Shown piece by piece: positions 51,556 through 61,269 of a DNA stretch of 64,000 nucleotides. The first letter of the stretch is position 1. Each line of letters opens with the position of its first letter. Below the pieces are notes generated by a model that did no database searches, had not been told where the DNA came from, and saw only the letters and a list, made by a program, of their open reading frames with translations. The DNA is from Torymus aiolomorphi (taxonomy: Eukaryota; Arthropoda; Insecta; Hymenoptera; Torymidae): NCBI GenBank assembly GCA_036365515.1, contig CM070876.1:102238310-102302309 (forward strand), written 5' to 3'. A program made the translations under genes and the position numbers.

Positions 51556-52628
51556 CCATTAAATGTATGATTCGTTGTTGGCGCGAAGTATAGTATAAGG
51601 CATAACGTCCAGCCAATATCTGGCATCCTCGAGTACCTCGTCGAGCGGCTGCAATAACCACAACTTGTCAGCATCGGTGGCGATCCACATCAGCCTTTCT
51701 ATCAGCTCATACAGATACCATCATTACCAATACCATAGCTCTGTCGAACAGCGAACTCTCGCAGATTATAGTCCGGGGTAACGTCCGCGACGTATTCGCG
51801 CAAAACGGCCTTAGCAGAAAAGTCGCGCAATAACTGGATGTGTGTGTATTTGTGAGTGTATATGTATGTGTATGTACAATCGCTTTGGCATTAACATATA
51901 AAAGTACCCGGTCGCTCCAGCTTCACCTGAGGGAAATAGCATGCAGGGGTTTCTACCTAGACTATCACACAGACGCCGACCCTCTCTCGTCTAGTAGGTA
52001 CAATATAACCTTGGAAGAAATATTTCCATGTAGTAATACTGGAGATTGGTCGGTAGCTAGATCGATCCTGCTCTCTTTGTCAGGCACATTTCTAGCAATG
52101 CGATTATGAATTAAGTGGCCGCGCGCTTGTGTTATCTTTGAGAGGTAAGTATTTTTTTAAGGAAGCTAGAGCTTATGTGGGTTGATTTATTATTCGGGAG
52201 GTAAATTAACAAGTTTATTAGTGGGTAGATATCTTAAAGGCGACTTCTTCAACTATAAATTTAGTAAGTCTCTGTTTATAAAGTTTTCTGATTTATTATG
52301 GACACTCTCATTTTTATATGTAATTTCTGTTAAGGGTCCGACATTAGAAAAATGAAATGAAAGACTTATAAAAAATATTTCATAAATTATTCAACTGATA
52401 ATTTTTCGAATAATCGGTTATTCGGAAAAATATTCGTCAGATAGTTTTATCGAATATTTGTTCAAAACACCTCTAAAGGCCCAGATTTTATGTGAAACTA
52501 GTTTATTAATCAAAATCATTACAATGCATCAAATATTTTTTGAGTATTGGAAATAATTTTGCGGACGAATAATATCAATCTCTGGTTGGATCCTTTAATA
52601 TATATTCAAATATAGCAAATATACTTAC

Positions 52629-52872
52629 ATATTACTCATTATATGTATTTCTTCACAAATCTCTTTACACTTTTGACTATCAACAATTAATTGTTCTGTT
52701 GTTAAAAATACTACGTTACATTTTTTTCTTAATAGAATAAAACAATTGGGCAAATTATTTAATGTAAAGTTGAATTTTTGCGATACTTTTAACTGCATAA
52801 AATATCCTGATACTGCGTTACATACTAAAGTTAATTGCAAACTATATTTGTGACACAAGGCGTTGACATTTT
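52629..52872 (-). CDS. MSH4-like exon, MutS core
   Basis: Minus-strand exon, 244 bp, between acceptor GATTTCAG and donor GTAAGT (52623-52628). It reads LCHKYSLQLTLVCNAVSGYF, then LNNLPNCFILLRKKCNVVFL and TTEQLIVDSQKCKEICEEI. The block LP-x2-FI followed by CTT/TTxxL and N/D-x-R/K is that of MutS core domain III/IV in MSH4. It ends in phase 2 and the next exon supplies the last base of an Ile codon. The strand and order agree with the second exon. The other exons of the gene are outside the window or unrecognised. Confidence 0.65.
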
Positions 52873-53489
52873 CTGAAATCATATATATTGATGAATTAAA
52901 AACAAAATAATATTATATACCTTCTTATATTATTTAAACGTAAGGATTTTCACACTTCAGCCTCTTATAAAACTTTCGTCGCCACCCTTTTTAGCCTTTT
53001 TACAATAATATAAAATACAGGGAATTAACACAACATTTTCAATGTCTCGAAATACACTCTTCCGACCCCCCCACCTACACCCCCCACCCCACCTACACCC
53101 ATCTATTAAATACATCAATTAAGATATTATAAATGTAGTATCAAATAAAAATCATTAGGCCTCCGTGTTCACATATGAGAAACGCTTGTTTGGTCTAAGT
53201 TTTAGCTTTCAACTAATTCCAAGAAACCTCGCTTCACTCGAGTTTGTAGCCGAAGGGGAGCGAGGGGAGCGAGGGAGGCGAGTAGAGTAGAGATCTCACT
53301 GCTTACCATGTACAGAGAGTTACATAATTGTGGAAAATTACTGGTGCGCACGACACCACTGTACTCTCGCCCTCTCCCACTCTCACTCTCTCTCCCTTTA
53401 TCGATTATGTAGATGTCGTCGTAGAACTTAGTGGAGATGTAGAACGGCTTCGAACCTCTGCACCCTCGACTGTGTTCCAGCACCTGATC
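52873..53489. other. Intron or spacer with a G-quadruplex motif, no gene seen
   Basis: Minus-strand G-rich run at about 53066-53102 (four G-tracts with short loops). The segment 53200-53489 has CT-rich and GC-rich parts that I could not assign; the minus-strand reading frame of 102 residues there has no recognisable motif. Confidence 0.5.
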
Positions 53490-53499
53490 GTGTAGTCGT

Positions 53500-54310
53500 C
53501 GGTGACTCATCTGTCCTCCCTAAGGTATCGTTGCCCACGTCTACCGGTAACCAAAATGAATGGATGTCTTTTAAGCAACGTTGCTCGTCCTTCATTATGG
53601 ATACTGTTACAAAACTGCAGCATTTAATGCACGCCGTTCAAGGCCCCACTGCTGCGCGGCTAAAAAGCATTGAAATTACAGCTGCCAATTTTCAAGGAGG
53701 ATGGGATATGCTCACTCGTTACTACAACTCTCGAATTCAGTTATTCAAGCATTTAGAAAAACTCATACAGCTTTCCCAAGTTCACTTTCGTAACGTAACC
53801 GATCTTAATACGATTCTCGATGAAGCTGAGGAAGCTGTTCGTGCCCTAACAGATTTAAAACTATCGCACATTATGACAATTGGCTTGTACACTGCATTGT
53901 GTGTAAATTGGATACCCCACTTGTGAACAGTGGCAGGTTTTCCAGAAAGAAAAAGAACAATTTTCTCTGACTATGCTGATTCTCGCTGGCCCTCAAATAA
54001 ATCTGCTAAGCCGGTTGCTAATACTACTACAGGTAAATCTAAAATTGCCAAGGCGCATACCACCGGTACTTCAGATTCTACGTAGCCCTCTCTATGTTGT
54101 GTTTTGTGTAAAGCTCAGCACTCGCTCAACTCATGTTAGTAATTCAAGCTCATGACGCCCTTGCAGTGCAGTGAGTTTTGCAAACAGGCTAGAGTTTGTT
54201 TATATTGACTTGCTAAATCCTACTTCGTCAGAGCTTGTCCCTCAAAGTTTCGACGCCTAACATGTAAAGGCAAGCATCACTTTAAGCTACACATGGATAG
54301 TGCCCCAGTC
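53500..54310 (+). pseudogene. BEL/Pao gag
   Basis: Reads GNQNEWMSFKQRCSSFIMDT, later ANFQGGWDMLTRYYNSRIQL and LDEAEEAVRALTDLKL, the DUF1759-type gag of BEL elements. After frame breaks, CVLCKAQHSLNSC and a later CKGKHHFKLH are the paired zinc knuckles expected at its end. Confidence 0.85.
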
Positions 54311-54439
54311 ACTTCGCAACCTGAATTGGATGCATTAAGTTCAGGAAAGGACTATATTCAAGTCCACTAAACGTCTACGAAACACGCTACTCTACTCGCC
54401 ACAGCGCGAATTATTGTTGGTGATTCAGATAACACGAGG

Positions 54440-54952
54440 ATCCCTGCTCGTACTCTAGTGAATCAAGGCGCAGAGCGCTCCTTTATCACCACTCGACTAT
54501 CATCACTTTTGAGTTCTTCACGCAGAAAAGCTTCAGTAATGATCTCTGACGTCGGTGCTAAAGCCGTTGCTACTGCATCGCATGAGGTGATTTATATTCC
54601 TCACCCCTACATGACTCGTTTAAGTTGCCCTGTTTGGCCCTAGTTTTGAACATTAACAGGTTTTTTACTCTCTCAAAATATCCTTGCCAAGAACTAGCCC
54701 CACTTGAGTGGTATTCACATTGCTGACCCCTCATATTTGTACTCCGACGGGATAGATGTTATTATCGGTGAAGATCTCTATCCCGCTATACGTCGGGACG
54801 GACTGGTTCGAGACTCTATTGATGTATCTGTCGCTCAAAATTCCATTTTCGGTTGGATTGTGACCGGGACTATCGGCCACCCCTCTCAAGCACAAGGATC
54901 ACACGTGATCTGCTCTTATCATACGCACCTCTATATCACAGACTCTTCTTAA
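54440..54952 (+). pseudogene. BEL/Pao protease-like domain
   Basis: Reads LVNQGAERSFITTRLSSLL, where the active-site Asp (usual LVDxGS) is Asn, and further on SDGIDVIIGEDLYPAIRRDG and NSIFGWIVTGTIG, the DUF1758 end. A stop at 54641-54643 lies between. Confidence 0.8.
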
Positions 54953-55391
54953 ATTTTGAGAAATTGAGGACGTCACTCGAATTCGTCCTCTCACTCCAGA
55001 GGAAGAGCACTGTGAAACTTGTTATCAATTCACCGTTACTCGAAAAGATGATGGTAGATTTGTAGTACGTCTACCTTTTTCAGAACAGGAACTTTTCGCA
55101 GAATCTCGTAACATCGCTGTCTCTCGTCTTTTGCGCACCGAAAGACGACTTTCACGAAACCGATCACTTGAAAAAGCGTATAACAACTTCGTGCATGAGT
55201 ACCTAGCTCTATTCCACATGGAAGTAGCCCCTTCATCGTGTACAAATCGTTTAAGCTATTATTTACCCCATCATGCTGTTGGCCCCCAAAACTCTTCGAA
55301 GAAGATTTGGATGGTGTTTAACCGATGTCAACATGTGGTAATGGATTCTCACTCTACGATCTCCTGTTACCTGAACTCAAATTATTGGGTA
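54953..55391 (+). pseudogene. BEL/Pao reverse transcriptase, part before the mariner
   Basis: Frames read YQFTVTRKDDGRFVVRLPF, then RRLSRNRSLEKAYNNFVHEY and YLPHHAV, the segment leading into BEL reverse transcriptase. It is cut by the mariner at a TA. Confidence 0.75.
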
Positions 55392-55393
55392 TA

Positions 55394-56650
55394 CAAATAA
55401 GTTTCCGCCGTTTTCAAGAGATGGCTCCACCAACAAGATTACTTTGAAATCGTCAGATGTAAAATGTCACATAGAAAGTTTGGACACCTGGCAACAACCG
55501 AACCTTAAAATACTATTGACTTTGTATTGGCAGTATACATTCTTTTTTGTTCGAAAATGTCGAGTTTTTTACCGAATAAGCGTCACTTGCGGGAAGTTTT
55601 GATTTATTTATTTCATTTAAAGAAATCTGCTGCTGAGTCGCATCGGTCGCTTGTACAAGTTTACGGTGATGCTGCTTTAAGTGAGAGAAGTTGTCGTGAG
55701 CGGTTTCAAAAGTTTAAAAACAGCGAGTTTGACGTGGAAGATAAAGAACGTGAAGGAAGGACAGTCAAGTTTGAAGACGCTGAGTTAGAGACATTATTGG
55801 ACCAAGACTCATGCTAAACTGGAGAGCAGCTCGCAGAAAGCTTGGGAGTGACTCAACAAGCGATTTCACACCGTCTCAAGACCATTGGTATGGTACAAAA
55901 GCAAGGAAATTGGGTTCCGCATAAACTGAAACCCAGAGACGTCGAGCGCCGTCTTTTCACGTACGAACAACTTCTCCAAAGACAAAGCCGAAAGGATTTT
56001 TTGCATCGAATAGTGATGGGGGATGAAAAGTGGATCTACTACGACAACCCAAAGCGTAGGAAATCATGGGGTAAGCCCGGCCATGTATCAACTTCAAGGG
56101 CCAAACCGAATATTTATGGCAAAAAGTTAATGTTGTGCATTTGGTGGGATCAGCTCGGAGTAATCTATTACGAGCTACTCCAGCCTAACGAAACTATCAC
56201 TGGAGAACGTTATCAACAGCAACTGTTGCAATTGAGCAGAGAATTGAAGCTTAAACGCCAAAAGACATGACAAAGTGATGTTTCAACACGACAACGCTCG
56301 GCCACATATTGCAAAAGTCGTCAAGGATACTTTGGAAGCTTTACAATGGGATGTCTTACCCCACCCGCCGTATTCACTAGACATTGCTTCTTCGGACTAC
56401 CACTTGTTCCGGTCGATGGCTCACACCCTGGTCAAGCAGCACTTCACTTCTTACGAAGAAGCCAAAAATTGGGTCGATTCATGGGTAGCCTCAAAAGATG
56501 AAGAGTTTTTTAGACGTGGCATCCGAATGCTGCCAGAAGGATAGCAAAAAGTAGTAGCCAATGACGGACAATATTTTGAATAAAATGTAACGTATATTTT
56601 GTTTACAATAAATTAATAATGTTTATAAAAAAACGGCGGAAACTTATTTG
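55394..56650 (+). mobile_element. Mariner transposon, 1257 bp, perfect terminal repeats
   Basis: Ends CAAATAAGTTTCCGCCG and CGGCGGAAACTTATTTG are perfect inverted repeats of 21 bp, with TA on both sides (55392-55393 and 56651-56652). It contains one transposase gene. It is inserted in the BEL reverse transcriptase and is the least decayed DNA transposon here. Confidence 0.95.
55557..56544 (+). pseudogene. Mariner transposase, DD34D
   Basis: Starts MSSFLPNKRHLREVLIYLFH (helix-turn-helix part), then GVTQQAISHRLKTIGMVQK. Catalytic residues are all present: VMGDEKWIYYDN, FQHDNARPH and SSDYHLF, with 34 residues between the last two Asp. Two lesions: a TAA at 55815-55817 in frame, and a frameshift near 56265 just before the second catalytic Asp. 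The TTG-to-ATG stretch before 55557 is not part of the gene. It catalyses cut-and-paste at TA sites in active relatives. Confidence 0.93.
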
Positions 56651-56652
56651 TA

Positions 56653-57476
56653 TTTACAATACAATTGGACATCACGATGGTTTTAACTCGATGGAGATTC
56701 TTTCAATTTGTTGTTGTCACAGATATTGTGAAAATGTTTAGAAAGATAGAAATCCATCCGGATGATCACGATTGGCAGCTTTTGGTTTGGAGGGATTCAT
56801 CGCTACTTCCTATTCAAGATTACAGAGCATACACTATTGCGTATGGTACTTGATATGCCCCCCTTTAGCTCTTAGGACTCTACGTCAACTAGCGGAAGAC
56901 GAACACGACAATTTACCGATGCTTCCCGGATATTGGAACATCAAGTCTATGTGGCCGATATATTTATAGGACCTGACTCCTTTCTACAGGCAATCCAATA
57001 TATGTTATTCAGCCAAGTCATTCAGCTGTTGGACTTAGCTGGGATGCAGTTGGGGAAGTCGTCAAGCAACCAACCATCTTTGCTCGAGGATCTACCCAGC
57101 GATAACATTGTGGACATACCCGTCGGATCTGGTAAGATCAGACGGTATATTGTTTCAATACTTGGGCTAAAGTGGTGTCCAACCTCTAACATTTTAGTCT
57201 TTAAAGCATCATTAATAGCGATTGATGGTGCTGTAACCAAGAGTGTTATTTTATCTGTTATCCCCAAATTATTCAAACTTTTAGGCTTTTTAGCACCTGT
57301 TATTGTGTCTGCAAAAATGCTTTTACAGGATTTATGGATTCACGAATTTGATTGGGATACAGTGCTCAGTGACGAACGTCTAGACAGGTGGATGGATTTT
57401 CGCAATACCCTTTCTAGAATTTCCGAGATTAGACCGTCTCGATGGACGAGGCACTCTCACCATGATGTTTAGCATT
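56653..57476 (+). pseudogene. BEL/Pao reverse transcriptase, part after the mariner
   Basis: Reads VVTDIVKMFRKIEIHPDDHD (motif A), later QVYVADIFIGPDSF, where the YVDD box has an Ala for its first Asp. Then VSILGLKWCPTSNILVFKAS and LSVIPKLFKLLGFLAPVIVS with LLQDLWIHEFDWDTVLSDE, all typical of BEL. Several frame breaks. Confidence 0.87.
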
Positions 57477-58300
57477 TGCATGAATTCTCGGACGTGTCAA
57501 AGCGCGCCTACTCCGCCGTCATCTACGCAGTCATCCCAGGCTCTTACTCCATTATTATCATGGCTTAATCCAAGGTCGCCTCTGTAAAGGTGGAGACACT
57601 TCCACGCTTGGAGCTTTGTGGAGCCGTACTGCTAGCTCGTCTTGCCAGTCATGTGGTGACTGAATCCCACCATAGACCATGTACTATCAACTTTTGGACT
57701 GATTCCAGAATTGTTCTGGATTGTCTCAAGTAACACCTACCTCGCTGGCCCACATTTGTTGCCAACAGCAACAGTGAAATTATGGCGTCATTCGTAGCTG
57801 ATAAGTGGCGGCACGTGCGATCAGCTGATAACCCAGCTGACTGCGCAACAAGGGGCTGAACGCCTCAGGAATTGGCTCATTTCAGCCTTTGGTGGACTGG
57901 ACCCTCCTGACTCCTGGAGGACGAAGCGAAATAGCCCTCTATTGACGACTGCACGACAACAGCTGAGCCCTCTTCATCAACGCTAAAGGTTAAAGAGGAA
58001 TGCATCCATGCCTACACTCAATCTAATCCGGATTTGGATTGCTTACAATCCTTACATAAGTATTCAAATTTCTCTAAATTAATTCAAATGTTGGCATGTA
58101 TCTGTGGATGGGGACTAAAGTCCCACAACTCAGCGGCAATCTGCTGATTGGATCTCAGCTGCTGAATTGAGAACGGCTAGAAACATGTTCTCCTATAAAT
58201 CCAGTTTCACAGTTTTCAACCGGAACTAACAAGTTTGACTAACCAAAAGTCAATATCTCCCTCAAGCAGTCTCGCTAGGCTGTCATCCTTTCACCCTTCC
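57477..58300 (+). pseudogene. BEL/Pao RNase H region and linker
   Basis: Frames read SVKVETLPRLELCGAVLLAR and HRPCTINFWTDSRIVLDCLK, then KWRHVRSADNPADCATRG, the RNase H motifs of BEL elements. Stops are frequent. The rest is linker with little conservation. Confidence 0.75.
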
Positions 58301-59440
58301 TCTGTCCACTGGGTTTAATTCGTATTGGTGGCCGGCTGCACGATGCCAATATTCCATACAATGAGGACCATCCAATTATACTTCCTGGAACAAGTACATT
58401 CACTCTGCGCCTGGTTGAAGAAGTACACCATACCACAGTCCATGGAAGGCCACAGTTGATGTCAAGTTAACTTAATCGATCATTTTGGATCATACGAGGA
58501 AGACGATTGATAACGAGGGCCTACCGCACGTGTGTCAAGTGCACTCGTTACAATGCTAAGCCACTTTGCCAACGGATGGCCTCATTGCCCGCATATCGTC
58601 TGACGCCCCATCGACCATTTACTTTTGTTGTTATGGATTACGCTGGTCCCTATGATATTCTGTTTTCCAGAGGTAGAAGAGAAAAAACCACTAAAGGCTA
58701 TGTATTAATATTTATTTGTATGCTTGTCAAAGCTACTCACATAGAGATTGTGTCCGATTTGACCACACAACCTTTGCTCACCGCATCTCGCGTTTTACAT
58801 CTCGGCGAGGACACTGAGCCATCGTTTATTCTGAAAGCGGCACTACCTTCAATGTAGCTACTGCAGAGTTGCGATTTCTTTTCGCCCAGCGATTATCGCT
58901 CAAAAGAGTATTGAGTGGAGTTTCATACCGCCTCGTGCGCCTCATTTCGGGGGCTTATGGGAGTCAGCCGTTTGCTGTTTCAAGAGCCAGCTGAGGAAGA
59001 TTATTGATTACACCAAACTCACTTACCAGGAAATGGCGACTCTCGAAGCAAAAATGGAGGCTTGTCTCAATTTGCAACCCATTTACCCCCTCTCTCAAGA
59101 TGCAAGTAGCCTAGTCGCATTAACTTCAGGGCACTTCCTCATCGGTACTAGCTTGCTCTCTCTACTCGAGCCTCTCGCATGTCCGAACCGCTCTTATGCA
59201 TCAATCCTTTTGAGATCCTCTATTAACTCCAAGAGAGGAAAAAATGGCTTCAACCATAGGAGAATCTTCAAAAGGGTGACGTAGTACTCATGGTAGATGA
59301 GCTGAAGCTAGCTTTGCGCCAGCCTTTGGATCGTGTCGTCGAAGTATTCCCAGGAAAGGATGGTCTTATACGTGTAGCAACAGTAGAAAACTGCTCGAGT
59401 TGAAATGACTAGACCTATAGCTATCTATTTGTCTAATATC
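58301..59440 (+). pseudogene. BEL/Pao integrase and DUF5641-type end
   Basis: Frames read GGRLHDANIPYNEDHPIIL and VEEVHHTTVHGRPQLM (zinc domain), then YRTCVKCTRYNAKPLCQRMA, HRPFTFVVMDYAGPYDI (first catalytic Asp) and VLIFICMLVKATHIEIVSDL. The end reads LVALTSGHFLIGTSLLSLLE, the usual DUF5641 signature. The SDNGT box is not seen. The element is followed at once by the Penelope copy. Confidence 0.82.
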
Positions 59441-60388
59441 TTTATCTTATCATAGTTGATGGTGTGTCCAGTATCCTGTGTATGTGCAGCGAGTGCCGAG
59501 TTTTTGGAGCCTAATTTGATTGCTCTTTTGTGTTCGTACATGCATTTTGCCTATTTTTGCTTGATCATGCCGATGTACATGGCCGAGCGGTTGCAACAAT
59601 TGATCTTATATACTATCCCATTCATGTTGGAAATGGCGAAGCGGTCCTTTCCCAGTTTAATCATGTCATTGAGCTTGTTGATGATTTTATTTATTTGTAT
59701 AATGTTGGGTGTTGTGTGTGTATAATTTTTGGGGTAAGGTGTTGTATGTACGGTAAAACAAAATTTCATTCTAGAAGCTATTGAGATATTTGTGTTTTTG
59801 ATTGAATCCAGCGTTGTAAAGTTGTTATTGTTATTGGAGATGTGTTGGAGTCGTATGCCTATGTGTTTGTTAATGACGTCTAAGGGATAATTATTGCATA
59901 AGAGATAGTGAGTAGTAATTTTTAAGTTATCCTTATGGAACTCTGGGTGAGAGAGTTTGATGGATTTGTCGACCAAATTGTATATGATGGCTATATTTTG
60001 TGATTGTGGGTGGCGAGAGAAGTAATTAATGTAACGACCGGAGGCTATATCCTTTCTGTACCAGTTAGTAATAATTTTGTTATCATCCGTTTTGGAGAGT
60101 TTCATATCGAGGAAATTAATACTGTTATTTTGTTCGTATTCTATAGTAAATTTTAAATTGCTATTATAATTGTTGAACGTGGAGAGAATTTCTTCCGTTT
60201 TATCTTTCTTTGTGATTAGAATACAGTCATCTACGTATCTCTTGTACAGAGCTACTTCACTTTTATATTTATTCAAACAAGAGGTTTCGAGGAGTTCAAG
60301 GGTAATGTCTGCGAACCATGGGCTCGTACAAAATTCCATTGGGGCACCCATAATCTGTTTGTAAAATTTATTGTTAAACTGAAAATAG
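59425..60388 (-). pseudogene. Penelope-like copy, minus strand, 5' truncated
   Basis: Minus strand reads FQFNNKFYKQIMGAPMEF, RYVDDCILITKKDKTEEI (motif C), INFLDMKLSKTDDNKIITNW and, at the end, GIVYKINCCNRSAMYIGMIK with a TAG, then ARMYEHK-like sequence to about 59425 (GIY-YIG domain). It lacks everything before motif B. The apparent N-terminal residues encoded above 60388 belong to the adjoining terminal repeat, not to this gene. Closely related to the copy at 61270-63730. Confidence 0.88.
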
Positions 60389-61245
60389 CCACTTTCTAAA
60401 AAATGCATATAAAAAACAATAGACATTATAATAAAGCTACACATTAAATTATAATCATTTATATCTCCTTAAACGTGTCAGAGTCCTCCTATTTCCAATA
60501 CTTCGCTGCTTTTTCTCGTACGGCCCAACTAGACGAACATGTGATCGAGGAGGTGGCATGCCTGATACCTGACAGGCTTGTTGTAGTCTACGAGTATAAC
60601 TCCCCGCTACTCTTCGATCCATACGCTCCTGTTACACCGAGAGGAGTAAGGCAATTGTTTGCCGTCACTATTCTCCTCTCTTCCGCCCCTCCCCCTTTCC
60701 ATCCTATTACTGACAGTTATTACTACACCTGACATTGGTTCACTCAGTACATTTTTGCATTGCGCGTAACCAACGTTAGTTGGGCGAATCTGAAAATGCT
60801 GACGTGCGGAGGTGTCAGCCAGCTCAGTAAGTTTCTTTTAATTTTCAATATTTAAATTTGCGATCTAAATAGTTACAGTCACAGTGCGGATAAAATAATC
60901 TCGTTTTTTAGTTTTTTAATTTTCTTATACTTTTTCGATAGTGACTTGGCGACCTAGCGATCGCGAGAATGTTCTAAACAATATAGTGGATGAACTTCAT
61001 ACGTTTTATATCTTAATATATGGTATGTTTTACATATTTATGGTGCAATATTACCTTCAAAATTAAAAAAAATTTTTTTGTATATAACTTCTATTTATAT
61101 TGCTTCTGTAGCCCTGAAGAAGAAAGTAAAATACTTTCGAAACGTAGACAATAAAAAAGTTTTCAAAACTATTGGTTCGTCTCGAGTCCGTTAAATTACC
61201 CAAGATAATTACAACCGCACAAACGTTTCATAAACAATTAAAAAA
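60389..61245 (+). repeat. Penelope terminal repeat (left) and 5' leader
   Basis: 60389-60610 is a direct repeat of 63779-64000 (ACTTTCTAAAAAATGCATAT, CGTACGGCCC, TCGAGGAGGTGGCATGCCT). It continues as a leader to the ORF start and contains a hammerhead-like motif at 61108. Confidence 0.85.
61108..61180 (+). ncRNA. Hammerhead ribozyme-like motif
   Basis: GCCCTGAAGAAGAAAGTA, loop AAA, TACTTTCGAAACG. CTGAAGA matches the CUGANGA core, GAAAGTA/TACTTTC forms a perfect 7 bp stem II, and GAAA follows at once. A third stem, CAATA..AGTTTT/AAAACT..TATTG, lies downstream. The cleavage site and stem I are not settled. It is placed just upstream of the Penelope ORF, as in known retroelement hammerheads. 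Confidence 0.6.
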
Positions 61246-61269
61246 TTGACCTGGCTGTTGGACTACAAG

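Larger units (their letters stand above)
48625..52628 (-). other. 4.0 kb intron of the MSH4-like gene, filled by inverted repeats
   Basis: Left part 48645-50490 and right part 51586-52605 contain matching reverse-complement blocks in mirrored order: 48645-49100 with 52230-52605, the CCCCTGCATGC region at 49690 with 51945, and 50215-50490 with 51586-51850. Later insertions enlarged the left arm (an LTR-like block at 49106-49681, microsatellite, MITE). The middle holds LTR-like sequence (50690-51130) and a hairpin (51298-51555). No gene is seen. Confidence 0.65.
53490..59440 (+). mobile_element. BEL/Pao LTR retrotransposon, LTRs not seen, heavily decayed
   Basis: Domains in order: gag (53500-54300), aspartic protease-like (54440-54950), reverse transcriptase (55000-57000), RNase H-like (57480-57880), integrase (58320-58990) and the DUF5641-type C-terminus (59030-59400). 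Many stops and frameshifts. A mariner splits the reverse transcriptase at 55392. No LTR pair was found, so the copy is truncated at both ends or its LTRs have diverged. Confidence 0.88.

Noticed and set aside
53202..53510. 102-residue minus-strand ORF beside BEL gag
   Set aside because: No recognised motif, part CT-rich; more likely LTR or leader DNA than a gene.
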